From the NCBI GenBank assembly GCA_902702965.1, contig CACRXP010000154.1, positions 930,242 to 994,241 on the forward strand: a stretch of 64,000 nucleotides of DNA. Reading direction: 5' to 3'. The stretch comes from Spirometra erinaceieuropaei. Taxonomy: Eukaryota; Platyhelminthes; Cestoda; Diphyllobothriidea; Diphyllobothriidae. Below the pieces are notes generated by a model. It was not told the DNA's origin. It did not search any database and saw nothing but the letters and a program-made list of their open reading frames with translations. The translations under genes were made by a program, and so were the position numbers. Each line of letters begins with the position of its first letter. Positions within the stretch are counted from its first letter, which is position 1. This document shows positions 58,111 to 64,000 of this stretch, one piece after another.

Positions 58111-60322
58111 CTGAACACATAAGTATGCAATAATTGTACCTGCTGCATTTCGATGGCGGGATTATTGCCCTACTAGAGCAGAAATACCCATTCGCAGTTG
58201 TTAATGAACCAACATTTTGACGTGCTTTATGACATCCATCTAAAAACAGCCAGGATTAGCTATCTTCATGCCCTTGGCAAGATATGGCCAAATAGAGTTT
58301 AAAGTCTCTTAAACCAGGCAATTTCTGCGCATTTGGTACAATTGATATCAGGGAACTAACTGGTGCACGAAGCTGCCTCCTTGTCGGTTTCTACCGTTAA
58401 TGATTAGAAGAGATGCGCTGATTAGACGCATGCCTATTTTCGTTGGTATTTCCAAGTATTTCAAACTAAGTAGAACGCCGGATGAAATGTGTGCGCCTTG
58501 CTTCTACTGGATTTCCTTAGAACCTCTGGAGTTGGCATGAGCCTAGCCAGAGTTCAAAAATCACACACAACCATCAGTGGACGCAGTTGTCCGTAGCGCA
58601 GGGGTTGGGCTGAAATAAAAGCAGTTCAGCTACATCTCGACATTTCCTATCTGAACAACACGTACAGTTGTCAATTTCATGAGCCTTGCTTGTAAATTCG
58701 GACGTCCCTTGGACTAAATTTTGAATGCTTTAAATAGACGCAAACCCCTGTTAGGTAGCCGTATACAGTCAACAAGGTTTCTATTTATGCGGCTTTATGG
58801 CGTAAGTTGTTGTCAAGCTAATGTGTAAAGTAATCAAATCCAATTTGCAACATTTTCAGGAATAGATAGCCAAGTGTTGGCTGAATCACTGTGTTCCGTA
58901 GAAATGCGTGTTATAAACATACCCTCCAGGATATTGCCCCTGGCGTTGATAACCAAATACAAACGGTTTCCCACCGAAAATCAGTAACATGCGTTTTTGG
59001 AGATTGGCTTTCACTCAGTCTTGCCCAACTTTTGTATCCAGCTCTCATTTAGTCAGAATTAAATTTGAGCTGCATTTTTATGAATAAATGCTCGAAAATG
59101 ACGACTGCGTCCGCTACCAGTAAAATGATAATTCTTATGAATATTTATTATCTTAAATAAGTAAATACAATTCGTGTAAATAGTATCCGGTAAACGTAGC
59201 CACTGCCATTGTAACTGATTGGGAAGTTGTGCGCTTGAAGGTGGGACTCGCACTAGGGACACCCGCGTTAGAAGCCGGCGTTTCAGAACGCTGGGTCACC
59301 GTGTAAATAAATGATACCCAGAAAACAGCCGCACAGTGGATACACGTAAAGCAATGCTACGGCCTCAGAGGAGCCAATGGTCACATTAGCCCGTCAGCGG
59401 TCGACCTCGGAGAGCTCAAGGTCAAAGCGCCCGCGTCGAGCAGGGAGTCAGAGCTGGATGCGCCAACGCAGCAATTAGATGAAGGAAACTATGCGTTTTT
59501 CGAAACCTCAGTACAAACAAAACTTGTTCCATAATGTCTGAGGGCGATGATGAACATGATAATCTACTTTATACCCCCAATGACAAAGTTCTCTCGGAGG
59601 ACTAAAGTCGCCTCCAGTTGGCTACCCGTTCACGAACTATGCGATCTGCCACCATCCAAGTTAAGGGCTAGAGCAGATGAGGCGGTCAAGGGCATTCAGA
59701 CGCGACGCCGTGCATGCTTGGGCTTCATAACGTGGGTTTTGATATTAGAGGGAAGCATTGAATTCTCCGCTGACTTAATAACAGCGCCCATTGAGAAGTG
59801 CTTGATTGGCCCCCGAAAATTATTAAAAAGATTCCGGAACCTTTGGACAGCCAGACTGCGAACATCAGACAAAGCAGAAAGCACTTAAAGAGGCTGAATA
59901 TGAAAGGGAAGATAGAAGGATATTTTCTGTACAGTCCTTTGGTTTGCCCAAAATGAGAGCTAAAATCGCCACAGCCGAAGGCCCTGTTGTGGAAAAATTC
60001 GCTATTATAAGGCAGACAGCACAGGAGTTTACAGACGCTGTTTATGACCCAGATAATTAGACGACGGATGATCGTTAGTCGTCCTGCAAGGATCCCCCGT
60101 AAGTGCTCCGCATTTCCCCATGGAAGTGCAAACATAATGCTGCTGCGTGAGCGCAACTCCAACTTGAATACAGAAATCAAGAGGTCAGATCGAACCGACT
60201 TTGGACAAATCCTTTACAGGCTCATTGAGTCAGTAGGCACATGGTGATCAGAGTTTTGGCGACGTCCAGGAGCGTACTCACAAGCGCCTTGTTCAGTAGC
60301 TAAATGAATGTAACTGGAGATG
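58110..60322. other. No supported gene
   Basis: A region at 59547-60240 has overlapping frames of 113 and 151 codons on opposite strands; neither is recognisable. Confidence 0.4.
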
Positions 60323-62239
60323 TACAGTTAGTGACCTAACTCATGAAATGTGTCTAAATTTACGAATGTTTCTCAATCACTCGAAAACCGACACCATTTC
60401 ATGAGTTCGATTTCTATATTAATTAACTGCTAGTTTAAAGGAATTAAAAACATAAAAGAAATATCAGAGGCAGTGTTGCGTTGTTTAGAAATGCCGATTT
60501 ATTTTGAAAAACACAATATCCCGAAAACGTCAGAAATGGCTCTAATTGAGGAAAGTTCGTTTTTTAGATGTATAGAATGTATTCTCATACCAAAAACATA
60601 GTAAATATGAATGTAGACATACAATAACGTCTATTACTAGTGTTTTAATGAAGTCCGCATCTAAATATTGTTTAATAAGTAGTGTGATTTCATATATGAT
60701 GGTTTGCCAACTGCCTACATTCCAAGTGTATATTCTAAAACAGTTTTCCAGTGTTTCGTTTTTAATTTTATTTCTTTGATGTAAATGATATGGGGTTAAA
60801 CAAGCGAAACTAGATTTTGCCTGATTTCAGCGATGGGGACCTCGTAGGGACAAAAGTTTGCATAAGATGACATGCCATAAAGCCGGTCAGTGCCTAATAA
60901 ATTTAAATACAACTGACAGGCGTGATCTTAAACATACCATTTTCCGTTTATAGAGAGAACATTTCTTCCGTTAAATTAATTTACACTTCTCGTTCGTTCT
61001 GGATTAGGCTGCGTTTCAGATCGGCCTCGAAATTTTGCTGAATATTTCATGATTTTCAGTGTTTTTACACGATCGTCTGTAAAGACAGATTCTGCATTAC
61101 CTGTCTGCTAAGGACTTTAAAATAAGATTATTCTTGAAGGCATTTACCGGATTAGTGAGCGTTCGGACGCTCCTCTTCACGAAGATGGTCGTTTGAATCA
61201 TATGTAGAGACTCGTTTAAACATCAAACTTCATATTCGCGAAAAATGTCTGACCACAACGAAAGTCAGCACCGAATATGTCTTCGATAAATAAGAAAACT
61301 TTCCTTAATAGGTTACCCCTTTAAGAAGTGCTTTATTGCTGCACTTCGTTGCCGGACCTCTATGTACTCTGCATTTTTGCACGGTGAGGCCAGGTAAAAT
61401 TATGACACTTTTGGCCGTTTCTTCCACGTTCCTGAACAATGCGAATAGTTTTCTACTTTAAACGTAAGAAAATGCCTTGCTTCATACAGTGAGGCCATTT
61501 CCACTGTTTTTGCTTTCTTTTAGACTCCGTTCTTCGATTATGAATGCACGACAGAGCGCCCATAGAAATACAGGTATTTTGCTAAAACTATAAATGTTTT
61601 GCTCGTCCTATTTCTCAATAAGTTATGCACAGAAGTTAAACTACACAAAAAGTAGTACTTCATATGTATAAAGTTAGACATGACCATTCCGTGGTGGTTG
61701 CCTATGTGACATCAGATAGAATTTTCCAAAAGGCACAACAATTTCAGCCCATTTAAACGTAGGAATCCATACCTGCTTTATTACTGTACTTTAGGGCACC
61801 AAATCGCTCAGACCTGCTAATTTGACATTTAGGCATTGATAAAACATCTGGGTTTCTTAAAATATCCTCTGTAGTAGCGTGTTGATTGCCATGGCTAATA
61901 TCGGACGTAAAATAAATTTTCATGCTCGGCTAAATCTGTTTATTAAAACCCTCGCGCGTAACTTACTACCGTTCAATGAAAAAGTCGCTTAAATGCGTAA
62001 CCGGAGTCTAGGACACGTATAAGCATAGGAAATTGCACGAATATATTCCAAAGTCCATTTTCGCTAAAATTTAGTGATATTTTACTTCATATAATTACGT
62101 AAACACAATTTCTGAACAAGAAAAGGACATTTCATTGAAGGATGTGGATGAGCGAACAAACTGTGCAACGTGAAAGACGTCCAGAAATTCTCGAATCTGT
62201 TTCCGTTATCAGATTTCATGAGATAGGTCACGTACTGTA
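60323..62239. mobile_element. MITE family 3, copy 2
   Basis: A non-coding element of 1917 bases, with ends TACAGTTAGTGACCTAACTC and GAGATAGGTCACGTACTGTA. It is homologous to 24246-26004 throughout. Its last TA is the first TA of the next element. Confidence 0.85.
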
Positions 62240-62813
62240 CAGTACCTGTGCTAACTCATGAAATGCGGAGGGCAAAATTATAGTGGACAATGTAGTGTAT
62301 TTTTGGTGTCGTTATTTGTGTTTATTTGGTTGAAATAAGGACGAAAAGACCGTTTTCTGAAGGAAAGTTTGATACGGATCTGTATATTAAATAGAAAACG
62401 GGCCGGATTAAGGCGAAATCGGAGGATTCCTGATATTCAAGCAGTTTCCTACGCTATTAAAGCTTTCGGATGGAAATTCTTTGTGTAACCTTATTAATAT
62501 GTTTAAGAAGATTAATAAAAGGACGAAATGTTTTGACAAACTTTCGAACAAAAAGAAAAAATTAAATTTCAATATCAACAAAATCAGGGAAATGCAGATA
62601 AATTATTTCTTATTGTGTTCAGAAAATAACGTGCGATTCTTTATCTAAAAATTCTATTTTACAAATTCGTAAAGTTTTATGTTTCAAAATACCGAAATAA
62701 AAAAGTTTATCAGTGTGATTGTTTTACCAGACTGAAAATGCGTGTCGTAAACGAATATATATTGAGTTCGCGCGACATGCCGTCACTTTGCTCTGCCACG
62801 CCAAACGATAACT

Positions 62814-63780
62814 ATGTCTAAACAATACTTATCCGAAGTTGACTTCCAGCGCATTCGAAAATTAGCGGCGGAAGGAATCCCGCGTGAGTCGTTAGCTAAT
62901 ATTTTCAATATTAGCAAGGTCACTCTGTGGCGCATTATTAATGATAAAACTGTTCCTAGAAATAAGATAGGGGGACCAAAACGGTCCACAAGTAAGCAAG
63001 ACGACGATTTTATTCGTCGTACATTAAAAAAGTTTCATTACATGCCCATTGAGGCCATTCAGCGGGAACATCTGCCGATGTTTTCTATGAACATCATTAG
63101 AAAAAGGATGAAGGAATTTGAACTGCAGCGGCGGAAGGCCATGATTAAGCCATATTTAAGTAGAAAACTAATTAGAGAACGGCTTTTATTTGCTAAGAAT
63201 TATATTGAATACAGATCTTCATTTTGGAAGAGCATTTTCTTCTGCGATGAGGTTCTATTTTTAGACAAGCCTACGAAGTCGCTCCAAACTGTCATATGTG
63301 GAAAGAACTTCCCAAGAGAACATACTACACCGACGGCAACATTCAAGAACTGTCGGCGGATGATGGTTTGGATGGCGATTAAATTCGGTGAGCGGCCTGT
63401 CTGGCGGTCAACATCCGACACCATCAACAGCAAGGTGTTCATTGCAATTGTCAAGGATGCTTTCGGCTACAACGGCATAAGTCGGCGCCGAATGGATACT
63501 GTAATTTTGCAGGACAATGCACCTGTCCACCGCTCTAAAGAGGTACGAATTTGATGCCGCTTGCAAACATAATCTAACATTTTAGACAACAACCACGCTC
63601 TCCGCAATTGGCCTCCAATCCATTTTCATCCCGGCCAACAGTCCCGACCTTAATCCAATCGAAAATCTTTTTGGAATAGTCAAAAGAAATTGGCACAAAG
63701 CTAAGAAGACTCTTTCAATGCAGGAAAAATTGGATTTCATACTCAATAATTACATTTTACAATCCACCATAGATAACCTT
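62814..63780 (+). CDS. Tc1-family DD34E transposase, two exons, 3' end in gap
   Basis: Cut-and-paste transposase. Exon 1 (62814-63542, 243 codons) has an N-terminal helix-turn-helix (about residues 6-45, ISKVTLWRIIND) and the linker GGPKRSTSK. The first catalytic Asp is D145 (FFCDEVLF) and the second D234 (LQDNAPVHRSKE). Exon 2 (from 63586) runs on as SAIGLQSIFIPANSPDLNPI with catalytic E269 in PIENLF, and stays open for 65 codons to the gap. There are exactly 34 residues between D234 and E269, as in Tc1-type enzymes. Family members have about 340 residues, so some 30 codons are probably hidden. No other lesion is visible; the copy may be recent. Confidence 0.85.
63543..63585 (+). other. 43-base phase-0 GT-AG intron in the transposase
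   Basis: GTACGAA at the 5' side and ACATTTTAG at the 3' side. Its removal joins GAG to ACA in frame and skips an in-frame TGA. Very short introns are known in flatworms; most Tc1 transposases have none. Confidence 0.72.
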
Positions 63781-64000
63781 NNNNNNNNNNNNNNNNNNNN
63801 NNNNNNNNNNNNNNNNNNNNNNNNNNNNNNNNNNNNNNNNNNNNNNNNNNNNNNNNNNNNNNNNNNNNNNNNNNNNNNNNNNNNNNNNNNNNNNNNNNNN
63901 NNNNNNNNNNNNNNNNNNNNNNNNNNNNNNNNNNNNNNNNNNNNNNNNNNNNNNNNNNNNNNNNNNNNNNNNNNNNNNNNNNNNNNNNNNNNNNNNNNNN
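63781..64000. other. Assembly gap
   Basis: N run to the window end; hides the end of the transposase and the right terminal repeat. Confidence 1.

Larger units (their letters stand above)
62238..63780 (+). mobile_element. Tc1-like transposon, cut by a gap
   Basis: Starts TACAGTACCTGTGCTAACTC followed by ATGAAATG. This matches the first 6 and positions 14-28 of the MITE at 60323. A 570-base AT-rich leader precedes the transposase. The right end is hidden in the gap from 63781. Confidence 0.85.

Noticed and set aside
59547..60247. Frames of 113 and 151 codons
   Set aside because: They overlap on opposite strands and neither shows a known domain; not enough to call a gene.

Overview
The window is eukaryotic, repeat-dominated DNA with two assembly gaps (33587-34118 and 63781-64000). 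I recognise no intact host gene. A flatworm, possibly a tapeworm, is my best guess. The reasons are GIY-YIG Penelope-like retroelements (PLEs), hammerhead-ribozyme-bearing short repeats with tRNA-like heads (recalling the SINE-like Sm-alpha repeat of schistosomes), a 43-base GT-AG intron in a transposase, and degenerate TTAGGG/CCCTAA blocks. This assignment is inference; nothing in the window is diagnostic for a species.

Retroelements. The 3' end of a non-LTR retrotransposon (minus strand) occupies 1-760. PLE material lies at 785-2160, 2185-2600, 11598-11670, 13256-15453, 17560-18165, 29206-29280, 32405-34310, 35687-35905, 50221-51226 and 57860-58110. The best copy (13256-15453, minus strand) keeps a 570-codon reading frame with reverse transcriptase and GIY-YIG nuclease motifs. 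It lies between inverted copies of its own 3' untranslated region, at (TA)n on both sides. PLE termini carry hammerhead-type motifs (CTGANGA, stem II, GAAA, a very short self-complementary stem III, and a stem I that pairs).

Short repeats with tRNA-like heads. One family (15498-16150, 16590-16790, 19890-20110, 26755-26830, 29790-30130, 31270-31590, 43795-44370) has a tRNA-like head and a conserved tail that also folds as a type I hammerhead, with compensatory and wobble changes between copies. A second, unrelated family (27184-27597, 49672-49862) is a foldback of two facing tRNA-like genes.

DNA transposons. At the right end (62238 into the gap) is a Tc1-like element. Removing a 43-base GT-AG interval from its transposase restores an exact DD34E triad. 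Six non-coding elements of 1-1.9 kb (9119-10102, 24246-26004, 44934-45932, 53092-54073, 56685-57681, 60323-62239) share its 28-base terminal pattern, so they are probably its non-autonomous partners. Four of these are long foldbacks.

Other structure. A 1.86/1.55 kb tandem duplication covers 37619-41031. Degenerate telomere-like blocks lie at about 20.9, 21.9, 38.7, 40.3 and 43.1-43.6 kb. A broken coding sequence (34382-35312) may be a retrocopy of a host gene. Large palindromes sit at 22523-22830, 50743-50794 and 56161-56567. The remaining stretches show no gene I can support.
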